Of a stretch of 64,000 nt of DNA, positions 27,835 through 37,009 are shown piece by piece. Below the pieces are notes generated by a model. The model worked only from the letters and a program-made list of their open reading frames with translations. It did no database searches and was not told where the DNA came from. Each line of letters starts with the position of its first letter. Positions within the stretch are counted from its first letter, which is position 1. This DNA comes from Columbia Basin potato purple top phytoplasma (lineage in GTDB: Bacteria; Bacillota_I; Bacilli_A; Acholeplasmatales; Acholeplasmataceae), in contig NZ_JANHJP010000002.1 in assembly GCF_028595955.1 (NCBI RefSeq), forward strand, positions 1 to 64,000, in the 5' to 3' direction. The position numbers were made by a program, and so were the translations under genes.

Positions 27835-28534
27835 GCATACTTTCTTAAATTATAAAATTTATAATATAACTCATTTAACATATTAAATTATATTAGCAAA
27901 TTTTATAATTTATATTTGTTTTTTTATTCATAAAATAAATTATTAAAAATACTTAATAAGTATAAATAGTTTGGATTTTGGCTTTAATATTTTAGTCAGA
28001 AGATTATAAATATAATATAATTTTAAAATATTCTAAAAAAATTAAATTTACAGTGATAATATTTTTTAAAAAATTTTGGAAATACGCCTTTTATAGTTTA
28101 AATATTATTTTTTTATTTCCTAAACATTATAACAAAATAAATTTATAAATATAAAATGAAAATAATCAAAAATTAATTTTATTTTTATTCGATAATTGTT
28201 TTATATATTTGTTTTTAAGAATAAAAATAAATTTATTTTTAATTTTGGCAAAAAGAAAATAAACATTTATTCATAATATTGGATAGCAAAAAATGAAAAA
28301 ACTTATTTAAGATATTATAAATAAATATTGTTATAATAGTATTGATATAAATAAAAAAATATTAATTTGTACTCAAAATTAGAATTTGAGAAAATTTTAT
28401 AAATACTTTGACATGAATTTATTATTATTTTTTATTTTAAAATATTATCGATATTAAAATGAATAACTTCAAACTGACAAAAGTTTAAAATTATTTAAAA
28501 CATTAATAGTAATTAGATTATAAAGAGGGAGAAC
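27835..28534. other. 700-base intergenic region between divergent genes
   Basis: No gene or gene remnant is seen. It separates the divergent ECF-type gene (minus) and asnS (plus). It contains an extended -10 box TGTTATAAT at 28329-28337, a TTGACA at 28408-28413 with only weak -10 candidates beyond, and a 10-base inverted repeat (28181-28190 with 28219-28228). GAGGGAG lies before the asnS ATG. Confidence 0.5.
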
Positions 28535-29926
28535 ATGTATTCTATTAAGGATCTTTATAAGAATTACAACTTATACATAAATAGAAAAATTTCTATTAAT
28601 GGTTGGGTTAGAAATTGTCGTTTTCAAAAAAATTTATTTTTTTGTGATTTAAATGATGGTTCTTTTATAACAGACTTGCAAGTAGTTTATAAGAACGTTC
28701 AAGACAAATATTTTAATGAAATAAAAGAGAATTTACAAGTAGGAGTTTCTTTATATTTAGAAGGTAATTTAGTTATTAATCCTAAAGCCTCTCAACCTAT
28801 TGAATTATTAGCTGATAAAATAATTATTTTAGGTTTAAATCATGAGTCTTATCCGATTCAATCTAAAAAACATTCTAAAGTTTTTTTACGTCAAGTAGCA
28901 CATTTAAGATTAAGAACAAAACTTTTTGGTTCTGTTTTTAGAATTAGAAATACGGCTAGTATGGCTATTCATGATTTTTTTCAAAAAGAAGGATTTATAT
29001 GGGCACACACACCTATTATAACTACAAGCGATGGTGAAGGCGCTGGTGAATTATTTCAAGTTACTACTTTAGATTTGAATAAACTACCTTTAGATACAAA
29101 TCAAAAAGTAAATTATAAACAAGATTTTTTCGGACAGCCTACTTTTTTAACTGTGACAGGCCAATTAGAAGGCGAAGCTATGGCTTTAGCTTTTAAAAAA
29201 ATTTATACCTTCGGTCCTACTTTTAGAGCTGATAATTCTAATACTTCTAGGCATATTTCAGAATTTTGGATGATTGAACCGGAAATGGCTTTTTATGATT
29301 TAACAGAAAATATAAAAATAGCTCAAAAAATGCTTCAATATATTATTGAATTTTGTTTGAGAAATAATAAGGAAGATTTTTTATTTTTAGAACAAAATGT
29401 AGAGCCTAATTTAATTCAAAGATTAGAAAAAGTAGTTCATTTGAAAGAGTTTAAACGTATTAAATATAAAGAAGCAATTGAATTTTTATTAGAAAGCGAA
29501 ACATCATTTGAAAATAAACCTGTATATGGATCAGATTTATCAACAGAACATGAAAGATTTTTAACTAATTTTTTTGGAGCACCTGTTTTTATTACTGATT
29601 GGCCTGTTGATATAAAGGCTTTTTATATGAAAAATAATCCTGATAATGAAACTGTAGCTGCTATGGATTTATTAGTTCCGAAAATAGGAGAATTATTGGG
29701 AGGTTCTCAAAGAGAGGAAAATTTTAATATTTTAAAAGAAAAGATGAGAAAATTTAATATTTCTCAAGAAGAATTAAATTGGTATTTGGATTTACGTCGT
29801 TTTGGTGGATGTATACATTCAGGTTTTGGTATGGGTTTCGAGAGGTTATTAGTTTATTTAACTGGTTTAGATAATGTTAGAGATGTTATAGCGTTTCCAA
29901 GAATCCCTAAAAAAGCTTCTTTTTGA
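28535..29926 (+). CDS. asnS: Asparaginyl-tRNA synthetase
   Basis: Class IIb synthetase. The N-terminal OB fold (ISINGWVRNCRFQKNLFFCDLNDG) binds the anticodon. The class II core shows the motif 2 region FRADNSNTSRHISEFWMIEPEMAF and motif 3 GFGMGFERLLVYLTGLDNVRDVIAFPR. At 463 residues it is of normal length. The presence of AsnRS argues against reliance on the amidotransferase route for Asn-tRNA. It ends in TGA. The long upstream region suggests its own promoter. Confidence 0.96.
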   Translation: MYSIKDLYKNYNLYINRKISINGWVRNCRFQKNLFFCDLNDGSFITDLQVVYKNVQDKYFNEIKENLQVGVSLYLEGNLVINPKASQPIELLADKIIILGLNHESYPIQSKKHSKVFLRQVAHLRLRTKLFGSVFRIRNTASMAIHDFFQKEGFIWAHTPIITTSDGEGAGELFQVTTLDLNKLPLDTNQKVNYKQDFFGQPTFLTVTGQLEGEAMALAFKKIYTFGPTFRADNSNTSRHISEFWMIEPEMAFYDLTENIKIAQKMLQYIIEFCLRNNKEDFLFLEQNVEPNLIQRLEKVVHLKEFKRIKYKEAIEFLLESETSFENKPVYGSDLSTEHERFLTNFFGAPVFITDWPVDIKAFYMKNNPDNETVAAMDLLVPKIGELLGGSQREENFNILKEKMRKFNISQEELNWYLDLRRFGGCIHSGFGMGFERLLVYLTGLDNVRDVIAFPRIPKKASF

Positions 29927-29973
29927 AAAATTAAATTTAGAAATTAAAAAAATAATCAAAGGATTTTTCATTT

Positions 29974-31065
29974 ATGGGAATAATATTAAATAATGTTTCT
30001 AAAGTTTTTATAAATAAAAAAAATAAATATTATGCAGTTAAAAATATTAATTTGAATATTTCTACTGGAGAATTAGTTAGTCTTTTAGGTCCTTCAGGAT
30101 GCGGTAAATCTACTATTCTTTATATGATTGCAGGTTTATCAAGAGTGACTGAAGGAAAAATTTTATTTGATGGTCAAGATGTTACTAATTTACCACCAGA
30201 AAAAAGAGGTATTGGTTTAGTTTTTCAAAATTATGCTTTGTATCCTCATATGACAGTTCGTCAAAATATTATTTTTCCTCTACAAAATTTAAAATTTTCA
30301 GATGAACAAATCCAACAAGAAGTTGAGAGAATTTCTGTTTTATCTTCGATCGAAGATTATTTAGATAAAAAACCTTCTGAATTATCTGGAGGCCAACAAC
30401 AAAGAGTATCTTTAGCTAGAGCTTTAATTAAAAATCCTAAAATTTTATTATTAGATGAGCCTTTATCTAATTTAGATACAAGACTTCGCTTCAAAATGAG
30501 AGAAGAAATTAGAAGAATTCAAAAAAAGACTAAAATTACAGCTATTTTTGTTACTCACGATCAAGAAGAAGCAATGTCTATTAGTGATAAAATTTATGTA
30601 ATGAATAAAGGTATTATTCAACAAAAAGACGTCCCTAAACAAATTTATGAAAATCCAGTGAATTTGTTTGTGTCATCTTTTTTAGGTGTTCCTCATATTT
30701 CTCTTTTTAATGGACATATTGTGGATGATAAATTAATGATAGGTGATGCAGTTATTTCAACCAACGTCCGATTTAAAAATATGAAACAAAAAGAGGTTCA
30801 TATTGGGATAAGACCGGAAGGTTATGTTGTTGAGGATAATGGTGTTTTGCAAATAGAAGGAATTGCTTTAGAAAATATCGGAAGAGAATTATTTTTACTA
30901 GCTAAACATCCGAAATCTGTTTATAAAACTTTTCAAATTATTATTCCAACTTATAAACAAAAATTATTGGATTTATCTAACGTTTATAAAAAACAATTTC
31001 GTTTTAATATTGTAGAAAATAGATTTTTTATTTTCGATAAAACAAATGGTAATAGGATTTATTAA
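29974..31065 (+). CDS. ugpC: ABC importer ATPase, UgpC/MsmK type
   Basis: ATP-hydrolysing subunit of a carbohydrate or glycerol-3-phosphate importer. The 363-residue protein has Walker A GPSGCGKST, Q-loop FQNYALYPHMTV, signature LSGGQQQR, Walker B ILLLDEPLSNLD, the switch His in VTHDQEEA, and a C-terminal regulatory OB domain typical of the MalK/UgpC family (IGIRPEG). The two permeases and a binding protein follow directly, so this is a complete four-gene import operon. Such ATPases can be shared by several importers. Confidence 0.92.
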   Translation: MGIILNNVSKVFINKKNKYYAVKNINLNISTGELVSLLGPSGCGKSTILYMIAGLSRVTEGKILFDGQDVTNLPPEKRGIGLVFQNYALYPHMTVRQNIIFPLQNLKFSDEQIQQEVERISVLSSIEDYLDKKPSELSGGQQQRVSLARALIKNPKILLLDEPLSNLDTRLRFKMREEIRRIQKKTKITAIFVTHDQEEAMSISDKIYVMNKGIIQQKDVPKQIYENPVNLFVSSFLGVPHISLFNGHIVDDKLMIGDAVISTNVRFKNMKQKEVHIGIRPEGYVVEDNGVLQIEGIALENIGRELFLLAKHPKSVYKTFQIIIPTYKQKLLDLSNVYKKQFRFNIVENRFFIFDKTNGNRIY

Positions 31066-31066
31066 A

Positions 31067-31987
31067 ATGTTTGATATTGTAGATCATAAAAAAAATAAAT
31101 ATTGGTATTATTTAACTCCAGCTTTATTTTTTTTAACTATTTTTACTTTTTATCCTTTGACTAAAATTTTTGTTATGTCTTTTACTAAATATGATAAATT
31201 TAAAGATATTTTTCAACTAAAAATGATAAATAATTATGGAACAGTCTTTCGAGATATGGAATTCCAATGGGCCTTAAAGAATACTTTATTGTTAGTTTTT
31301 ATAACGGTACCATTATCAATTATTATCTCTTTAGTTATAGCTTTAGCTTTAAATAATGTTAAGAATTATTTTTTCAAAAACACTTGTAAAACCTTTTTTT
31401 TTCTACCTTTAATTTCTAATAATGTTATTATGGGAATGATTTTTAGCATTTTTTTTTATTATAATTTTGGTATTTCCTCTAATAAACCTAGTGGTTTGTT
31501 TAATAGTTTTATAAGTTTTTTTGGATTTGGGCCTTATCAATGGGTAAATTCAACTGCTCCTTATGCTAATAAAATGTTTGTTTTAGTTTTGTATAATATT
31601 TGGAATAGAGTATCATTTAAAATTTTTGTTTTTATTTTGGCTTTACAAGATATTAATAAATCATATTATCAGGCAGCTAAAATTGATGGAACCTCTAAGT
31701 GGCGTATTTTTACTAAAATTACTTTACCTTTAATCGCTCCTATTATTTTTTATCAATTTATTATAGAAATGTTAGCTGTTTTTAAAGAATATGAATCTGT
31801 TGTAGGTTTATTCGGAGATAATCATAATTTTAAAATAAGAACGATAGTAGGTTATATTTATAATCAATTATCTAGTACTACTCATAATTCTTATTCTAAA
31901 GGTACAGCGGCAGCGATGATATTATTTATTATTTCAATTTTATTTACAACAATAAGTTATCTTATTTCTAGAAAAAAAATAGATTAA
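31067..31987 (+). CDS. ugpA: ABC importer permease, UgpA type
   Basis: Membrane subunit with about six helices. The cytoplasmic coupling motif YYQAAKIDGTSKWRIFTKITLPLIAP is the EAA loop contacting the ATPase. The ATG at 31067, one base after the ugpC stop, is chosen because AATAGGA lies about nine bases before it; an ATG at 31046 lies inside ugpC. At about 306 residues it is typical of UgpA/MsmF-type permeases. Substrate, whether glycerol-3-phosphate or an oligosaccharide, cannot be told from the permease. Confidence 0.88.
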   Translation: MFDIVDHKKNKYWYYLTPALFFLTIFTFYPLTKIFVMSFTKYDKFKDIFQLKMINNYGTVFRDMEFQWALKNTLLLVFITVPLSIIISLVIALALNNVKNYFFKNTCKTFFFLPLISNNVIMGMIFSIFFYYNFGISSNKPSGLFNSFISFFGFGPYQWVNSTAPYANKMFVLVLYNIWNRVSFKIFVFILALQDINKSYYQAAKIDGTSKWRIFTKITLPLIAPIIFYQFIIEMLAVFKEYESVVGLFGDNHNFKIRTIVGYIYNQLSSTTHNSYSKGTAAAMILFIISILFTTISYLISRKKID

Positions 31988-32007
31988 TAAAAGGTTATAA
32001 GATTTTA

Positions 32008-32931
32008 ATGAATTTAATGAATAAAATAAAAAATTTTTTCTTTAATTTTAAATATGATATAGTAGTTACCAAAATAAAAAAAATTAATTTTTTATCTTTT
32101 TTAAGATCTTTATTTTTATTTTTAATTATTTTTTTATTTATTTTACCCTTTTATTTAATGTTTGTTACATCTGTTAAAAGTACATCAGACATTATCAAAG
32201 ATAATGGTTTATCTTTTCCTAAAACTTTGGAATTTATAAAAAATTATAAAGCGGCCTTTAAGGATCAATTTCAATTTATGCCTTATTTTTGGAATACTTT
32301 GAGAGTTACTTTTTTTTCTACTTTATTAGGAACTTTATGTTGTATTTTAACTGCTTATGGTTTAAGTAATATTTTTCATTTTAAAATGAAAATTGTTATA
32401 ATGTTATTATTATATTTAGGTCTAATGACAACTAGTGAAACCTTGACAATAATTAATTATAGGATTGTTTCTAATTTAGGTTGGGTAGATTATGGTAAAG
32501 GCTCTGATGTTCCTTTCGGAACTGATTATGCTTGTATTGTCCCTTATTTAATTAATATAGTGCATGTTTTGTTGTTATTAAGAACTTTTAAAAATATTCC
32601 TGAAGAATTATATTATACTGCTAAAATAGATGGAACTAGTGATTGGAAATTTCTTTGGAAAATATTAGTTCCGATTGCTAAACCTACTATTATTGTCATT
32701 ATGATTTTCAGAATAGTAGCTGTTTGGAATGCTTATGCTTGGCCAGAATTGATGGGTGCTAAGTTATTAACTAATACAGCGAGAAAAACTTTTGATACTG
32801 AAACAGGTATAGATACAATGAATATTCAAATGGCAGTTGCTGTATTGATTAATATACCTTTGATTTTGATTTTTATTTTTTTTAGAAAATATATTATTTC
32901 AGGTGAAAATAAAAGTGGTATTAAAGGATAA
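32008..32931 (+). CDS. ugpE: ABC importer permease, UgpE type
   Basis: The partner permease, 307 residues with about six helices. The EAA loop is LYYTAKIDGTSDWKFLWKILVPIAKPT, parallel to that of the preceding gene. It is preceded by AAAAGG and 20 bases separate it from ugpA. Its 3' end overlaps the start of the binding-protein gene. With ugpC and ugpA it forms one inner-membrane complex. Confidence 0.88.
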   Translation: MNLMNKIKNFFFNFKYDIVVTKIKKINFLSFLRSLFLFLIIFLFILPFYLMFVTSVKSTSDIIKDNGLSFPKTLEFIKNYKAAFKDQFQFMPYFWNTLRVTFFSTLLGTLCCILTAYGLSNIFHFKMKIVIMLLLYLGLMTTSETLTIINYRIVSNLGWVDYGKGSDVPFGTDYACIVPYLINIVHVLLLLRTFKNIPEELYYTAKIDGTSDWKFLWKILVPIAKPTIIVIMIFRIVAVWNAYAWPELMGAKLLTNTARKTFDTETGIDTMNIQMAVAVLINIPLILIFIFFRKYIISGENKSGIKG

Positions 32932-34495
32932 AACGAAAAATTATTTATATCTTGCAGGATATTTTTTATTTTTATTTCTTATACTTTTGATAATTAATGA
33001 AATAATCTATGTTAAAGCCAAAAACAATAATATAGGTAATTTTTCATGTATTATTAATAAAGAAAATTTTCAAAAGTATGAAAATAAATTTAAAGAATCC
33101 AAAAAAGAAAATGAAAAGGTGAAAATTACTTTTTGGCACAATTTATATCCCGAAGAAGATCAAATTTTAAAAGAAATTATATCAGAATTTGAAAAAGAAT
33201 ATCCTGGGATTAAAGTTTTAGCTAGTAATAAAGGTAATTGGGGGCAAATTTTTAAACATGTTACTAATGCTTTAACTGTGGATAAACAACCTAATTTAGT
33301 TGTTTCTTATCCTGATCATACAAGATTTTATTTTAATTCTGGCAAAGTCATTCCTTTAAATAAGTTTAGTGAAGTAGATGAAGAATTTGCTCAAAATTTA
33401 AAAACTTTTCCTTTTTTAGAAGGTTATTTTGAACCAATTCAAATAGAAGACAATAAAGAAGAAGAAGGTATTGTAGTAGATAAAAACAATCGTTATTATC
33501 TGCCTTTTTTAAAAACTACTGAAATTATGTTCTATGATAGTTCTTTATTAAAAGAAATATATAAAGAGTTAAAAGACGAATCATCAAATACAATAGAATT
33601 TCAAGAATTTCAAACATTAGTAAAAGAAGATGGTTATTTATCGAAAGAATCTCTTCAATGGTCAGATATGGAAAAAATATGCCAAATTTTAAAACAGAAA
33701 AAAGCTCAAGATTTTATTCCAATAATAGTAGACAGTGAATCTAATTTGTTTATAATTTCTGCTAAACAAAAGAACATAAAATATCCGATAAGTAAAAATG
33801 ATATAGGTGATTTTTTAAACGAAGATGCAATCAAATATACATTAGAAAAATTTAAGGACCTTTATGATAACAAATATTTAACTTTAAGTAAATTAACTGG
33901 TGAAGAAAATATTAAAACATTAATTAATAATAAAAGTTTTGCTTTTTATATTACATCGACTAGAAGATTAGATACTTTATCTAACATGAAAGATTTTACT
34001 CCTCATTTTCATTCTATACCTACATTTGACGTTGATAAAAATATTTTACAAGGTTCTAATGTTAATTTATTTTATTCTGCTAAAGAAGAAGAAATATTTG
34101 CTTCTTGGTTTTTCGCTAAATATTTAGCGTTACCAAAAGTAAATGAAAAATTCTTATTAAACAATAAATTTTTTAATATTACTCGTAAGAATTACTTTAA
34201 TAAAAACGATAACAAAATACAACAAATCATAGAACGAAAAATAAATGATAACCGTGATTATTCAAATGATGTAAAAGAAATTAGAAAAAAGTTTTTTAAA
34301 GAATTTATTTTAAAAAATCCCGAAAAAGAAAATGAGTTTTTTATTACCTCTACTTTTGAGAATTCTGATTTTTTTAGAAATATTATTACTGATTTGTTTA
34401 TAGATGTTTTGCAGATCTCACCGAATGATACCAATAAAAGAGAATTGATTCAAAAATTATTGAATCAGACTATTCAAAGGATACAAACAAATTAA
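32915..34495 (+). CDS. Extracellular solute-binding protein of the ABC importer
   Basis: This protein captures the substrate for the importer. One N-terminal hydrophobic helix (about LAGYFLFLFLILLIINEIIYV) is followed by a family-1 binding-protein fold: ITFWHNLYPEEDQILKEII, then PNLVVSYPDHTRFYFNSGKVIPL and AFYITSTRRLDTL. No lipobox cysteine follows the helix, so it is probably anchored by the helix or cleaved as a signal peptide. The start is GTG, either 32915 (AGG about ten bases before) or in-frame 32903; both lie inside ugpE, so translation is coupled. Co-location with UgpC/A/E suggests a UgpB-like role. Confidence 0.82.
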   Translation: MVLKDKTKNYLYLAGYFLFLFLILLIINEIIYVKAKNNNIGNFSCIINKENFQKYENKFKESKKENEKVKITFWHNLYPEEDQILKEIISEFEKEYPGIKVLASNKGNWGQIFKHVTNALTVDKQPNLVVSYPDHTRFYFNSGKVIPLNKFSEVDEEFAQNLKTFPFLEGYFEPIQIEDNKEEEGIVVDKNNRYYLPFLKTTEIMFYDSSLLKEIYKELKDESSNTIEFQEFQTLVKEDGYLSKESLQWSDMEKICQILKQKKAQDFIPIIVDSESNLFIISAKQKNIKYPISKNDIGDFLNEDAIKYTLEKFKDLYDNKYLTLSKLTGEENIKTLINNKSFAFYITSTRRLDTLSNMKDFTPHFHSIPTFDVDKNILQGSNVNLFYSAKEEEIFASWFFAKYLALPKVNEKFLLNNKFFNITRKNYFNKNDNKIQQIIERKINDNRDYSNDVKEIRKKFFKEFILKNPEKENEFFITSTFENSDFFRNIITDLFIDVLQISPNDTNKRELIQKLLNQTIQRIQTN

Positions 34496-34597
34496 ATGAA
34501 ATAAATTAAAAAAATTATTTAATATTAAAGTAAGATATAATTTTTTATTCAATAATTTGAGAAATAAATTGAAAGAAAGGCAATAAGTTTATATAAA

Positions 34598-35539
34598 ATG
34601 AAATTTATTAAAGAACAAATTGAAAAATTTGATACAATTATTATTCATGGTCATATAAGACCTGATGGAGATTGCTATGGTTCTCAATTAGGTTTAAAAG
34701 ATATTATTTTGAAAAATTTTTCTAATAAAAAAGTTTATGTTGTTGGCGAAGAAGAACCCAAATTATCTTTTTTAGGTCAAATGGATAAAATCACAGATGA
34801 TATTTATAAAGAGGCTTTAGTTTTTATTGTTGATTGCGGCCAAAATTCTGTTATTAGCGACCCTAGATATAAATTAGGAAAAATGGTTATTAGAATCGAT
34901 CATCATTTATTTATAGAAAAAATTGGCGATTATGAATGGATAGATAGTAATTTCGCTTCTTGTTCGGAAATGATTTATTTTTTGAAAGAATTTCATAATT
35001 TTAAATTAACTAAAAAAGGTGCTTTACCGATTTATACAGGTATTGTTACTGATACAGGTAATTTTTGTTTCAGCAGAGTTAACTCAGAGACTTTAAGATT
35101 TGCTTCTGATTTATTAAAATATGGTTTTACTCCTAATGAAGTTATTCAAAAAATAAATATGAAAAATTTAGATTTTTTGAAATTTCAAGGTTATGTTTGT
35201 AATAATTTTACTTTGGATGAAGGTTTTCTTTATTTTAAATTTTCTGAAGACATTTTGGAAAAATTTAATTTGACTGTAGAAGCGGCTTTCTCAATTATAA
35301 ATATTTTAAGTAATATTGAAAAATGTCCTGTGTGGGCTTTTATTATTCAATTTAAAAATAATAATTGGAAATTTAGTCTTCGTTCACGGGGTCCAGAAAT
35401 TAACTCTATAGTTAATAAATTTGGTGGTGGTGGTCACCCAAAAGCTTGTGGTGTTATTGTAAACACAAAAGATAAAGCTGATCAAGTTATTCAATCAATA
35501 AAAGAATCTATTAAAAAATTTAATTTGAACAAAAAATAA
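34598..35539 (+). CDS. nrnA: NanoRNase/pAp phosphatase NrnA (DHH family)
   Basis: It degrades 2-5 nt RNAs and 3'-phosphoadenosine 5'-phosphate. The 313-residue protein has the DHH domain (HGHIRPDGDCYGSQLGLK, VDCGQ, IDHHLF, YTGIVTDTGNFCF) and the DHHA1 domain ending in NKFGGGGHPKACGVIV. All metal-binding motifs are present. It completes the RNA-decay set found here with RNase J and RNase Y. About 100 bases separate it from the importer operon. Confidence 0.93.
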   Translation: MKFIKEQIEKFDTIIIHGHIRPDGDCYGSQLGLKDIILKNFSNKKVYVVGEEEPKLSFLGQMDKITDDIYKEALVFIVDCGQNSVISDPRYKLGKMVIRIDHHLFIEKIGDYEWIDSNFASCSEMIYFLKEFHNFKLTKKGALPIYTGIVTDTGNFCFSRVNSETLRFASDLLKYGFTPNEVIQKINMKNLDFLKFQGYVCNNFTLDEGFLYFKFSEDILEKFNLTVEAAFSIINILSNIEKCPVWAFIIQFKNNNWKFSLRSRGPEINSIVNKFGGGGHPKACGVIVNTKDKADQVIQSIKESIKKFNLNKK

Positions 35540-35587
35540 GAAAATATTGATTTTTAGTCATATGAAGATAGGACAAATAACAAATAT

Positions 35588-36961
35588 ATGTTTTTTTATG
35601 ATAATATTGCTGCTATCGCCACTCCTTTAGGAGTCGGAAGTATTAGCGTTATAAGGATTAGCGGTCCTGGAGCTATTGAAAATATTAGTAAAATTTTTAA
35701 GAGTTCTAAAAAAACAATTGATTTATTAAATGTACCTTCTCATACTATTCATCATGGTTTTATTTTGGATAAAAATAAAGATGTTTTGGATGAAGTTTTA
35801 ATTTCTATTTTTAAAATGCCTTATTCTTTTACTGGCGAAAATGTTGTTGAAGTCCAAGGGCATGGAGGTATTTTAATAACTCAATTATTATTAGAGAGAA
35901 TTTTATCTTTAGATATTAGATTGGCTCGACCAGGCGAATTTACTAAAAGATCTTTTTTAAATGGCAAAATAGATTTAGTTCAAGCGGAATCCATTATGGA
36001 TTTAATTTTTGCTCAAAATGAAAATGCTGTTAAATTATCTCATTTAGGTTTGCAAAAAAAAAATTCTCAATTAGTTCAAGAATTATCAGATAAGATTATT
36101 AAAATAATAGGTCAGATAGAAGTTAATATCGATTACCCTGAATATATAGATATTGAACAAATGACTAACGATATTATTCTACCTCAAATTCAAAAATTGA
36201 TTTATCAAATGCAAGAAATTTTAAGTTCTTATACTAAAAATCGTTTTTTACAAAATGGTATTAAAACTTTAATTATTGGACGCCCTAATGTCGGTAAATC
36301 TAGTTTGTTGAATAACCTTTTAAAAGAAGAAAGAGCTATTGTCTCTGATATCGCTGGAACTACAAGAGATTATGTAGATGGATACGTTAATATTAAAGGT
36401 GTTTCTTTATTTTTGATTGATACAGCTGGTATTCGTCAAACTGATGATCCTTTGGAAAAAATAGGAATCCAGAATACCAAGAAACTTTTAAAAGAAGCAG
36501 AGTTAGTCATATTATTATTAGATCAGAGCAATTCTTTAAATGAGGATGACGAAATATTACTTGATATGACCAAAACATATTCTAGGATTATAATCGGTAG
36601 TAAGTCTGATTTACCTTCTCAAATGGAATTACCTTTAATAAAAGATCAAATTATTTCAGTTTCTAATTATACCCAAGAAGGCATTGAAGAATTAAAAAAT
36701 ACTATTTTAAACAAATTTCAATTAGATAATATCCAAGATAAAGATTTTAATTATTTTTCTAACGCAAGACATATTAAACAAATAGAAATTGCTCTTCAAG
36801 CTTTACAAAATGTTGTTTCAGATATTGATCAAAAAATGCCTATCGATATACATACAATTAATTTAAAGGAAGCTTATAATGCTTTGGATAATATTTTAGG
36901 TAAAAATATGCCAGATCGTTTGCTGAACGAATTATTTTCTAATTTTTGTTTAGGGAAATAA
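35588..36961 (+). CDS. mnmE: tRNA modification GTPase MnmE
   Basis: With MnmG it installs the carboxymethylaminomethyl group at U34 of tRNAs. The 457-residue protein has the N-terminal folate-binding domain ([22 protein letters not shown]), a helical domain, and an inserted G domain with [19 protein letters not shown] and SKSD. The C-terminal CLGK carries the essential Cys454. MnmG is not in the window. Length and motifs are complete. Confidence 0.96.
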   Translation: MFFYDNIAAIATPLGVGSISVIRISGPGAIENISKIFKSSKKTIDLLNVPSHTIHHGFILDKNKDVLDEVLISIFKMPYSFTGENVVEVQGHGGILITQLLLERILSLDIRLARPGEFTKRSFLNGKIDLVQAESIMDLIFAQNENAVKLSHLGLQKKNSQLVQELSDKIIKIIGQIEVNIDYPEYIDIEQMTNDIILPQIQKLIYQMQEILSSYTKNRFLQNGIKTLIIGRPNVGKSSLLNNLLKEERAIVSDIAGTTRDYVDGYVNIKGVSLFLIDTAGIRQTDDPLEKIGIQNTKKLLKEAELVILLLDQSNSLNEDDEILLDMTKTYSRIIIGSKSDLPSQMELPLIKDQIISVSNYTQEGIEELKNTILNKFQLDNIQDKDFNYFSNARHIKQIEIALQALQNVVSDIDQKMPIDIHTINLKEAYNALDNILGKNMPDRLLNELFSNFCLGK

Positions 36962-37009
36962 AAAAAATCATTTTTTAACATAATTCACAAAGGAATCAGA
37001 TATTAAGTA

